This document shows positions 56,013-64,000 of a stretch of 64,000 nt of DNA, in pieces (within the stretch, counting starts at the first letter, position 1; each line of letters starts with the position of its first letter). Source of the stretch: Nannobrachium achirus (lineage: Eukaryota > Chordata > Actinopteri > Myctophiformes > Myctophidae); assembly GCA_963921795.1 (NCBI GenBank), contig OY997650.1, positions 12,721,653 through 12,785,652 on the forward strand. Direction: 5' to 3'. The notes beneath the pieces are model-generated. The model saw nothing but the letters and a program-made list of their open reading frames with translations. It was not told the origin of the DNA and did no database searches. The position numbers and the translations under genes were made by a program.

Positions 56013-56821
56013 CCGCTCAGTTCACACGAGTGTGTTTTTTTCTTCTTCCATGGTATCGAATACTGACGCCGTCATATATCCACATGTTTTTCCCATTGTA
56101 CCAAATACTGTTATTTGACCCTTCACAGATCTTTCCATTGTACTGTGGTTCACTAGTCATTCTTGTGCGAGCTTCAAAAGGATTTCCCCCCGGATTCCCC
56201 TGCATGGCCGCCTCTCACTAGCCAACTCTCTCAGACACTCCCCCCGATTCTCAGCCACAAGATTTGTTATTTTATTCCAACGTGTAGTGATACCGATATT
56301 TGACCCCCCCAAATATCCCCCACATGTGACCTCATCATCATCACCAGCACCACTCACTTCACACCGGTGTGATTTCTTTAGCTAACTAACAGTGCATTAA
56401 TCTGGCTTTAAAGGTGACAGCACTACATAAACTCTAGGTGACACCTGATCGATGTTAAATTCATTACAGAATAAATCCCCCACAGGCCATAACTTGATTA
56501 ACAGCACTTGAGCAGAACATTCATAAACATGAACTCTTTTAGGCCATCCAGGGGTGGTAATTTTCCCTGGCAGATCGCAACCTTTGCTTTTTTTTTGCTT
56601 TTTTTTGCCCCGGGCTCCTCAGGCACCTGTTAAAATTCCACTTAACGCACTGCCTGCACACTTCAGTTCATCACAGTCTGCTAATTACATTTCTCCCGGC
56701 CAGGGCGGGCAAGCTATCAGGACAGAACAAGCAAGAATAATCTTCAAGCTGTGGTGGAACGTAATGTAACCATCTATACCTGTTAAAAACTTAAACCCCA
56801 CAGCCATCCATATTACTTTAG
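56012..56821. other. No recognised feature
   Basis: Short open frames only. TTTTGCTTTTTTTTTGCTTT at about 56585 is low complexity. Nothing resembling an RNA gene or a transposon end is clear. Confidence 0.4.
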
Positions 56822-56886
56822 CAGGAAAATGGCAGATCGACAAGCTCACAACATCGCGTTGAAAACAGCCGATTGTCTATTTTCAG
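56822..56886. repeat. Degenerate palindromic module
   Basis: GAAAATGGCAGATCGACAAG..CACAACATCGCGTTG..GCCGATTGTCTATTTTC: left arm good, right arm lacks most of the CAAGCT segment. Confidence 0.55.
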
Positions 56887-57036
56887 GGAAAGCTTTCCCC
56901 ACAATAATAGAAAACAGAAAATACACTAGTATAGGGCCCTGAGGAACTCCGCTCAATCACATCTTTGGGTTTTACACATTAAAACCAGGAAGATTTTAGA
57001 ATGTTTTTTCAGAAAGCTCTTTAGTACAGTGGTTTA

Positions 57037-57250
57037 GAACAGTGGTTCTCAAAAGTAGCAGATATACAAGGACACAGTGCATCACTTTGTGCCGCATTGT
57101 CAGTTTGTACATATTTTTGAACATTTTATGAAAAATCTTGAAAGTGTTTGATTGTTTTAGAGAGCATGTTTTCATTACAGTTCCGGATTTTTTCCTGCAA
57201 AAAATGTGCATAACGTAGTGGAAGTTTTGTTTTTGGGGTGTTTTCACATG
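57037..57250. mobile_element. hAT-like end plus palindromic module
   Basis: CAGTGGTTCTCAAAAGTAGC is a hAT-type end that leads straight into a module (57051-57117; AGTAGCAGATATACAAGGAC and CAGTTTGTACATATTTTTG). The right end was not found. A simpler copy of the start (CAGTGGTTTAGAA) precedes it. Confidence 0.5.
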
Positions 57251-57423
57251 CCCTCATTGGCAGCAAAAATGCTGGTATAGCCGTAAAACACACCGTTTTC
57301 ATTAAACCATTGTGGCGGCATGAACGTCATAGCAGAATATAAATATTGGTCCATAATACGGTTTTATACAGGTTTTAGCCTAAACAACCACTCAGATATT
57401 GAAATGTCATGTTCTGTCTGTCT

Positions 57424-57790
57424 CTAATTCCAAGCCTTTTCAGATGCAATACCAAAATACCCCTTTGTTGGCAACAGGGCGCTTGTGACAGCGGACGCCA
57501 TCGTGACGTCTTTATCGGTACAGGACCAGGAGATGTGGTCGGTCTGACCACAAATGTAGCATCTCCGCTGCTGTGGTGACCGTAGAGGCCAGGCTGCGGG
57601 TGGAGGGGCTCTGGCTGGGGGAACCTGAGGCATTGGCAGGGCTCCTCTCCTTCTGTCGCATGGCTCTCTCTTCTACAGGAGCCCTTGGGCTGTCGGCTTT
57701 AGTAGTCTTTAACATTTCATTACTCACATGATAGTTTTCCAATAATGCCACTAAGGCATCAAGGGAGCTGGGGCTCATATGACACAGGAA
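57424..57790 (-). pseudogene. Broken gag-like fragment with CCHC zinc knuckle
   Basis: On the minus strand two overlapping frames together look like one disrupted protein. The first (from about 57778) reads MSPSSLDALVALLENYHVSN and a Lys/Glu-rich linker (PVEERAMRQKERSPANA), like the end of a SCAN/gag-type helical domain with its linker. The second (57633-57424) reads PPAAWPLRSPQQRRCYICGQ and holds the knuckle CYICGQTDHISWSC (57520-57561; C-x2-C-x4-H-x4-C complete), ending in FGIASEKAWN. A shift near 57635-57650 separates them. The CCHC motif binds nucleic acid in retroelement Gag and in SCAN/ZCCHC-type host genes. No reverse transcriptase lies nearby, so it is a fragment of an LTR retroelement or a gag-derived gene. 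Confidence 0.6.
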
Positions 57791-57847
57791 GGATCTGACA
57801 CAAATTATGACATGTCAAGATTACATTTATCTCCTGAGCAAGCAGGC

Positions 57848-57935
57848 AGGCTCTATTAGCTCAATGGTAAAATAAATAAATAAATAAGTTCACACTTAAG
57901 CAGGAAACAAGGGTTCAAATCTGGGCTAGAAGAGG
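57848..57935 (+). other. tRNA-derived SINE head, interrupted
   Basis: TAGCTCAATGGTAAAA is a good A box (tRNA D-arm like) and GGGTTCAAATC a good B box about 55 bp later. An (AATA)n run lengthens the middle. It is too disrupted for a functional tRNA. Confidence 0.5.
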
Positions 57936-58107
57936 AACGTTGTGTGCAGCTAAGTGAAAAAGACCTCCTTTGAAGAGCAGGTGTATGGGTTTAGCTCACG
58001 GACAGATATATAGAGGGATAGGACAGATGAATGGCCAGATGGAGCATGTTTTTATGGCCAAGCTGTCTAGAACAGGGTTTCTGTTGTATGTACAGCATAT
58101 CGTCTAT

Positions 58108-58322
58108 GTCGGGTGGAACCTCATATGTCCAAAACTGTTACTTTTCAGGATTCAAACTCAAAAACTGCAAAAGTAACGAATCGACAAGCTCAAAACACAG
58201 AGCTCGTGGGATCTGCTACTTTTGATGATTGTGAGTGATGTTAAGTGTGATGAAGTATAGCGTGTTAATTTGCAAAAAAAACACAAACAGTTGTATATGG
58301 AGATAAGAGGTTTCTGCCCGAC
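58108..58322 (-). mobile_element. MITE of the 'GTCGGG' family, copy 1
   Basis: Left GTCGGGTGGAACCTCATATG and right complement GTCGGGCAGAAACCTCTTAT form a terminal repeat of about 20 bp. Interior module at 58168-58221 (GTAACGAATCGACAAGCTC..GAGCTCGTGGGATCTGC). The opposite orientation is at 62970-63212. The termini may extend a few bases further left (ATATCGTCTAT). A target duplication is not evident. Confidence 0.65.
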
Positions 58323-58624
58323 CGTAACTATTATGTATGTGTCTGTCTCCCATCACTTATGGCCGTTTTCCACATTTTCATGTCAAGGACCCCCAAATTG
58401 ATGATAATTTATTATTTGACCACCAACCCCCATCTGAAAACAACTTGGGCCAGTGAATCCCAGAAGAGAAGATTTGTGTAAAAACGAAAACAAAAATAAC
58501 CAATCAATAAAAGCTCACAGCTTGTACTGTACAGCAGTTTCAAGGTTATGGAAGGTTATTTGGCCAAAGGAGATGAACCCATTCACCACACTAGACAATA
58601 GCAGAAAATTAAGAGTCTGGTAAG
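58323..58624. other. No gene; scraps of MITE interior
   Basis: CAAGGACCCCCAAATTGATG (58384) resembles interior or end words of the hAT-like families. Otherwise nothing. Confidence 0.35.
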
Positions 58625-58812
58625 GAACATTGACTTGAGTAAAAGTCAATGTAAAAGTAAAAGTAAAAATAGGCACCAAAATATACTTGCAATACCAAGT
58701 AGGCCTACCAAAAGTTATGCAGAATGTCCTGTTTCACAAGTTATCATCATATTTCTAAAATATATCCTTTGAAAATGGCAGATCTACAAGCTGATCTACA
58801 AGGTTCGCATCG
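58625..58812. repeat. AGTACTTT repeat fragment and module arm
   Basis: GAGTAAAAGTCAATGTAAAA, AATATACTTGCAATACC and AGAATGTCCTGTTTCAC belong to the teleost repeat at 55320. 58772-58800 is a module arm (GGCAGATCTACAAGCTGATC) with partial duplication. Confidence 0.5.
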
Positions 58813-59310
58813 CAAGGTTTTGTGATAATACAAGTGTAAAACAATGCTTGGTAAAGTGACATGTTGCCAATTTAAAAAAAAAAAACAGAATAATATAAAA
58901 TAACATGGAGGCCACTTCATCATTAAATTCCATGTCTGCCGTGTTTTTCACCCAAAATGTAAATGCCATAACAGACTCTGAAGGTAGAAAAGAAGGCACA
59001 CACGTCCAACCAAGCTAAAATGCTGATCCGAAAATGTACGAGAAAAGGAAAGAAGCTTGCACACTGATCAACCCCCTTCAGTAAGGTGATAATGATAGGG
59101 TGAAATAAAGTATCACATAACAGAAAGTTTCTCAGCATGCAAACTTTATTTTTCCCCTTTTTCATGAAACACTCCAGGCCCATAATAATAATATAACCCT
59201 CAAGTTAGAGCATTAAACCTCTCCCACCTGCCAATGTCAAGGGCCAGTGACAGTTGCCAACAGAGACCATATTCAAATCTAGTCAAGAATGAATTATTGT
59301 CACATCCATT
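58813..59310. other. No recognised feature
   Basis: AT-rich sequence with short minus-strand frames. Nothing supported. Confidence 0.4.
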
Positions 59311-59318
59311 TATTAAGC

Positions 59319-59781
59319 CAGGGGTCTTCAATGTTTTTAGGCCAAGGACCCCTTAGCTGAGAGAGAGAGATGAAGGGACCCCCAGATTCCATATATAGTT
59401 TCATCGTTTGACAGCACAATCATCAGTGTATTTTGGATTCATGTCAATTTGTGTTTTCAGATATTTAACCACTTGAATCATCAATAGTTAATAAACTTGA
59501 CCTTTCACTCTGTACGTAGTCTGCTCTTTTTTCCCCTCTAGTCCAAACCTCTTGCTTAAAATAGCCGATCTACAAGCTCACAACGCCTAGCAGCGCGAGG
59601 CGTTGTGAGCTTGTAGATCTGCTCTTTTTGGCTAAAGTTCTCAGAATACAGACACTAGGGTTCAAGTGGTTAATATAAAAAAGGACAACAATAAGCTTCT
59701 ATCACACAAAGATTTGGAGGACCCCCTGTGGTAACTCTGGGGACCCCCTAGGGGTCCCGGACCCCCTGTTGAAGACCCTTG
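59319..59781 (-). mobile_element. hAT-like MITE, 'GGGGTCTTCAA' family, reverse orientation
   Basis: Left end CAGGGGTCTTCAATG, right complement CAAGGGTCTTCAACAGGG. Perfect 8-bp duplication TATTAAGC at 59311-59318 and 59782-59789. Module at 59557-59629: arms AATAGCCGATCTACAAGCTC, apex CAACGCCTAGCAGCGCGAGG. Orientation is opposite to 54838 and 60591. Confidence 0.9.
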
Positions 59782-59839
59782 TATTAAGCCATTAAAACCG
59801 GGAAAAGATCTATATGTTTTTTTTTTGCGTTGGCTGTTC

Positions 59840-59879
59840 AAAAATAGCAGATATACAAGCTTGTACATCTGCTATATTT
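59840..59879. repeat. Minimal palindromic module
   Basis: AAAAATAGCAGATATACAAG joined directly to CTTGTACATCTGCTATATTT: both outer arms without any GC-rich apex. Followed at 59982-60133 by a hAT-type right end (CCTGTTGAGAACTACTG). Confidence 0.75.
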
Positions 59880-60008
59880 GAACTTTTTTGGAGAAAAAAA
59901 AGAATGATTTTGAATTGCCTCAACTCTTACATTCCATGTGATTGTCAGGGTGGGGGTTGCCCAGTTCAAAAATATTTATGTTGGGGGGTCACTAATTCAG
60001 ATATACCT

Positions 60009-60054
60009 ACAGTACAGTACAGTACAGTACAGTACAGTACAGTACAGTACAGTA
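60009..60054. repeat. (AGTAC)n microsatellite
   Basis: Nine pentanucleotide copies. Confidence 0.95.
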
Positions 60055-60211
60055 TATTAAAAAGACACCTGAAATGAACAATGTATTTTGAGGGGCCACG
60101 GCCTGAAATTAACCTGTTGAGAACTACTGTAGTAGCTTAGTGCATCAAATGATAATTATCTTTCAGTTACTGGATGTTCCAGTCGTTAATTTCTGATTGG
60201 AGTTTCGGTTC

Positions 60212-60338
<127 letters not shown>

Positions 60339-60590
60339 TGACAATATTATGATCTAGGTTTCCTGTTTCCAGTCTCATTAGTCATCATTAGCTTAGATAA
60401 CAAGAGTTGCATTCAGGGTGTGATTTACTATTACAACCTACAATGTACAGGTATTTAGCACTAGGGTCTTTTCTAGAGTGACTTACAAAAAGCAAGGCAA
60501 TCACATACATATATTTGAGATGAATATTATAGTATTTCTTTGCTTGCGCATGCTACATTTGCCTACTCATAATTTGCTTTTACATTAGCA

Positions 60591-61050
60591 CAGGGGTCTT
60601 CAACAGGGGGTCCGGGACCCCTAGGGGGTCCTCAGCTTTACTACAGGGGGGCCTCCAAATCTAAGTGTGATAGAAACCTTTTTCTTTTTTCAACTTTTTT
60701 ATATTAACCATTTGAACCCTAGCGTCTATATTCTGAGAACTTTAGCCAAACATAGCAGATCTACAAGCTCACAACGCCTCCCGCCGCGAGGCGTTGTGAG
60801 CTTGTAGATCGGCTATTTTCGGCAAAGAGGTTTGGTGTAGAGGGGGAAAAGAGAAGACTAAGAGTCACGTTTATTAAGTATTGACGGTCCAAGTGGTTAA
60901 ATATCTGAAAACACAAATTGACATGAATCCAAAATACACTGATGATTGTGCTGTCAAACAATGAAAATACATGGTATCTGTTGTGGGGGTCCCTGCTTCA
61001 TCTCTCTCTCAACTAAGGGGTCCTTGGCCAGAAAACATTGAAGACCCCTG
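60591..61050 (+). mobile_element. hAT-like MITE, 'GGGGTCTTCAA' family, complete
   Basis: Left end CAGGGGTCTTCAACAGGGGG, right complement CAGGGGTCTTCAATG. Perfect 8-bp duplication CATTAGCA at 60583-60590 and 61051-61058. Module at 60748-60820 with a strong apex (CAACGCCTCCCGCCGCGAGG). Best-preserved member of the family in the window. Confidence 0.92.
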
Positions 61051-61311
61051 CATTAGCAAAATTATTTGTCTGCACTAGTGGTGGTGCACATATCACCACA
61101 AGATGGCGCCTGAAGCTAACTGCAGTGAATTCCAACAGAGGCCTCCCAGATGATGGGATCAGAGTGGCTTTAAGAGACATGTGCCACTGATACAGAGGAA
61201 CGACAACATGAAAGGCTGTTGTGTCCCAAATGGACCCGGAACCCTAAGCTGGTACTTGTTCATGACGAGGCCCCGCGGATGCCCATCTGAAACATGTTGT
61301 GCAAAGACACC

Positions 61312-61843
61312 CAGGGGCGTCACAATGGGGGGAGAAGTGGGTCTGAGTTACTAGGGCCCAAGGTGGAGGGGCCTTTATTATTTTATACTTAAGCTATTGA
61401 AAAATAGCAGAGATACAAGCTCACCGAGTGCCGCATTGCGAGCTTATAGATCTGCTATTTTTGTCGTGAAAATGTGCGCAAATCTTTGAATATATATATT
61501 TATTTATTTAAGCGAACATTTGTAACTAAAACTTTGCTTCTGTGGGGTCCCTGGGACTAAATATTTTGAAATGGGGGTCCGTGGCCAAATACATATAATT
61601 TTGGGGGTCCTTCACATGAAAGAAGTTTGAGCACCAGTGATATAGAAACAGAAGGATTTTAAAATATTCAAAGACTTGCACAAATGTTCAAGATTTTTCA
61701 AAAAATAGCAGATCTACAAGCTTGCAGCGCGGTACTCAGTGCCACGCTTGTGAGCTTGTATATCTGCTATTTTGCAATAGTTAAAGCACAAAATGTGAGT
61801 GAATCCTTGTACCCAGGGCCCAGAATGTGGTGTGACACCCCTG
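61312..61843 (+). mobile_element. hAT-like MITE, 'GGGGCGTCACA' family
   Basis: Left CAGGGGCGTCACAATGGG, right complement CAGGGGTGTCACACC. Flanks AAGACACC (61304-61311) and AAGACAGC (61844-61851) match at 7 of 8. Two modules at 61400-61462 (CACCGAGTGCCGC apex) and 61700-61774 (GCGCGGTACTCAGTGCCACG apex). Confidence 0.87.
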
Positions 61844-61851
61844 AAGACAGC

Positions 61852-62092
61852 CATACAACATTTGTGTTGTTAAAATGTACAAAACTTTGCACATTTTGTT
61901 CAAGATGTATTTATTTATTTGTATTTAATGTAGCAGAACTATACAACGTTGTGAGCTTGAAGATCTGTGATTTTTCAAATAGTCAGTGTATACATAGGGT
62001 AAAAGTGTTTTTTGATGCTTTATAAAAAATTACTGCATGGAGACCCCTGGAACGCCCTCAAGGACCCCTGGGGTCCACTTTGAGAACAACTG
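61852..62092. mobile_element. hAT right end with module remnant
   Basis: A degenerate module at 61930-61975 (TAGCAGAACTATACAACG..GTGAGCTTGAAGATCTGTG) and a right end CCCTGGGGTCCACTTTGAGA / ACAACTG at 62072-62092. The left end is unclear. Confidence 0.45.
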
Positions 62093-62175
62093 TACATTGT
62101 CAATGATGAAGACAATTTGTTGGAATTTAACTTTGCTGTTTCTCTCTACACTTCAAATGGTACAAATCCTTACAA

Positions 62176-62601
62176 CAGGGGTCTTCAACAGGGGGTCCGG
62201 GACCCCTAGGGGGTCCTCAGAGTTACTACAGGGGGTCCTCCAAATCTTAGAGTGATAGAAACCTTTTTTCACCCTTTTTTATATTAGCCACTTGAACCCT
62301 AGTGTCCATATTCTGAGAACTTCAGCCAAAAATAGCAGATCTACTATTTTTCGGCTATTTTTGGCAAAGAGCTTTGGAGGGGGGAAAAGAGCAGACTAAG
62401 CACAGTGGAAGGCCAAGTTTATTAAGTATTGACAAGTGGTTAAATATCTGAAAACCCACATTAACATGAATCCAAAATATAATGATGATTGTGCTGTCAA
62501 AAAATGTAACTATAAGGAATCTATGAACAGGTTGTGGGGGTCCCTGCTTCATCTCTGTCTCAACTAAGGGGTCCTTGGCCTGAATACGTTGAAGACCCCT
62601 G
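62176..62601 (+). mobile_element. hAT-like MITE, 'GGGGTCTTCAA' family, eroded core
   Basis: Left CAGGGGTCTTCAACAGGGGG, right complement CAGGGGTCTTCAACG. The module is collapsed (62329-62365, AATAGCAGATCTACTATTTT). Flanks CCTTACAA and CCTAAGTT match poorly, so one side is altered. Confidence 0.8.
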
Positions 62602-62969
62602 CCTAAGTTACAATATTATTTAAAAAGCTCTATATCGGATAACAGAAGTCTTACCTGCCGATTTCAGGTGACTATCATTGCTTTCTCACAATTTAAATGT
62701 GTTCATTGTTTTAGAAAGTAGGTTTCTCACACACCTACACAAGGAGACAGGTGCATAGGACAGGGCCTGGACACTAAAACCTTTTAATTTCAAGGACCCC
62801 CAGTTTGGCATGCATGTTGATCAGGGACGTGCTGGCCATTAGGAAAAGCGGGACAACTCCCGAACGGCTGGTTCATTCCCGGGCGGTCCAGGCCGGCCAT
62901 TAGGAAAACATTTAAAATAAAATGTCGGCCTTCGTTTCATTTTGGGGGCTTACAAAGTAAATTGTCACT

Positions 62970-63212
62970 GTCGGGCAGAAACCTTGTATCTCCAAGTTTC
63001 GAATTTGTACATTTTTTCGCAAAGCAAAGCTCTGCTTCATCATACAAGGCCGTCGCACAAAAGTAGTGAAAACAGCAGATCTACAAGCACACAACGCCTC
63101 GCGGTGCGAGGCGTTGTGTGCTTGTAGATCGACTGTTTTCACTAGTTTAAATCATTTTTAAAATGATAAATACAAAACAAACGGTTTTGGACATACAAGG
63201 TTTCCACCCGAC
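62970..63212 (+). mobile_element. MITE of the 'GTCGGG' family, copy 2, nested
   Basis: Left GTCGGGCAGAAACCTTGTAT, right complement GTCGGGTGGAAACCTTGTAT: an almost perfect 20-bp terminal repeat. Central module at 63064-63142 is the most symmetrical in the window (AACAGCAGATCTACAAGCAC, apex CAACGCCTCGCGGTGCGAGG). Right interior (ACTAGTTTAAATCATTTTTA) recurs in inverse orientation at the end of the window. Confidence 0.8.
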
Positions 63213-63286
63213 AACGACGAAATATAACTCATGTAATTGGCCCACTGGCTTGTCACTTTGTCACAAATCTTTGAGTAGCAGCAGCA

Positions 63287-63318
63287 GCGCTATAGAGAGA
63301 GATCTCTCTCTATAGCGC
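63287..63318. repeat. Perfect 32-bp palindrome
   Basis: GCGCTATAGAGAGAGA is followed directly by its exact reverse complement. It lies near the right end of the 62822-63377 element, next to an AGC triplet run. Confidence 0.9.
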
Positions 63319-63385
63319 GCAATGAGGCCTCTACAACTCTTTTTCCCGGGCTGAATCAGGGGCCCAGCATGTCCCTGATGTTGAT

Positions 63386-63800
63386 CAATAAATCATAGGA
63401 GAGATCAGGCAAATGTTGATCAAAATAATCATTCTTCTACATCCTTTAATTATGTAACAATGTACATTTTATAAATTAATTAAGTAATGCAGATGTTAAA
63501 TAATGTAACTATTGAGTAGGGTAAAATTAAAGCAAATGGACCCACACAGATCCACCTGGTTTCGGTGGATCTGTGTTATAGTTATAGATCTACAGTATAA
63601 GGGTCCATTTAACTCTCCATGATTTATCTGGGGGACCACCTGGAACCCTCTCAAGGACCACTGGTGGTCACTGGATAACTGGTCGAGAACCACCAACACT
63701 TCACGACACGGCCGTTCTCCACAGCAGCATGGTGGTTTTGTTCTTTAGTTTTTGTTCTTTAAAACCGCGCTGTTAGTCTAGTTTCTCTGAGGTTGAGACT
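63386..63800. other. No gene; small hairpin and hAT scraps
   Basis: 63544-63576 is a perfect 13-bp stem (ACACAGATCCACC with its complement) around TGGTTTC. GGGGGACCACCTGGAACC and CTGGTCGAGAACCACC (63631-63695) look like a hAT right end without a partner. Confidence 0.5.
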
Positions 63801-63803
63801 AGG

Positions 63804-63916
63804 GCAGGGTTCCCCAGGTTTTCCCCAAGGGCCGAATCATGTCTAGGGTACCAAGCCGAGGGCCACAACATTGCAGGGGGCGACGGCGGTGTTCCCGCTA
63901 CTCCAGTGACAGTTCA
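63804..63916. mobile_element. hAT-type left end, element continues past the window
   Basis: CAGGGTTCCCCAGGTTTTCC followed by GGGCCGAATC and GAGGGCCACAACATTGCAGG is typical of hAT ends. The rest is interrupted by the next MITE and cut by the window edge. Confidence 0.5.
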
Positions 63917-64000
63917 GATATCGTCGTTGTTGGGTGAAAATCTTCTATGTCCAAAACCGTTCGTTTTGCATTTATCATTTTAAAAATGATTTAAACTAGT
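63917..64000 (-). mobile_element. MITE of the 'GTCGGG' family, copy 3, cut by window edge
   Basis: ATATCGTCGTTGTTGGGTG starts the element. TATGTCCAAAACCGTTCG and AAAATGATTTAAACTAGT are the complement of 63145-63195. The module is expected immediately beyond 64000. Confidence 0.75.

Larger units (their letters stand above)
62822..63377. mobile_element. hAT-like element with CAGGGACGTGCTGG ends
   Basis: Left end CAGGGACGTGCTGGCCATTA, right complement CAGGGACATGCTGGGCC. Perfect 8-bp duplication ATGTTGAT at 62814-62821 and 63378-63385. CGGCCATTAGGAAAA is repeated inside the left part. It carries the nested MITE 62970-63212 and the palindrome 63287-63318. No transposase. Confidence 0.87.

Noticed and set aside
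57848..57935. Functional tRNA gene
   Set aside because: A and B boxes are present but the middle is lengthened by an AATA run and no acceptor stem pairs; it fits a SINE relic better.

Overview
The window looks like repeat-dominated, gene-poor nuclear DNA from a teleost fish. The reasons are many short non-autonomous DNA transposons of hAT, PIF/Harbinger-like and TTAA-targeting type, a tRNA-derived SINE whose 3' body (CTGCATGTCATTCCCC, then CTATCAATAAAGGC) I know from fish genomes, the fish-type dispersed repeat beginning AGTGTTGTAAAGTAACTAAG, and long CA/TG and GA microsatellites. I see no bacterial, phage or organelle gene and no complete protein-coding gene. The species cannot be named from this sequence.

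Layout. 1-4.2 kb: nested MITEs and a 1.7 kb hAT-type element with an intact 8-bp target duplication, then a GC-rich minisatellite. 4.2-41.2 kb: one large satellite domain of about 96 head-to-tail monomers of about 306 bp, all in the same orientation. Its left part is a higher-order repeat (units A 4237-10729, B 10730-19063, C 19064-27396). Each unit begins with a 1,580-bp composite insert (ACGG repeat, an exon-like open frame, two tRNA-like segments, a hairpin and a SINE). Each also carries the same two TTAA-targeted transposons at the same places. B and C differ by only a few changes in 8.3 kb. The right part (27.4-41.2 kb) has no foreign insertions but shows its own 2-, 8- and 9-monomer higher-order repeats.

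41.2-48.9 kb: AT-rich sequence, minisatellites, one more MITE, and a few short exon-like segments with good splice-site context that I cannot assign to a gene. 48.9-64 kb: a dense field of hAT-type MITEs. The strongest signal here is a palindromic module with arms AATAGCAGATCTACAAGCT, present in more than 15 copies inside at least four MITE families with different termini. A broken gag-like fragment with a CCHC zinc knuckle lies at 57.4-57.8 kb.

No genes can be shown to work together. The biology is structural: recent amplification of a satellite that carried captured sequence with it, and apparent sharing of one hairpin core among unrelated MITE families.
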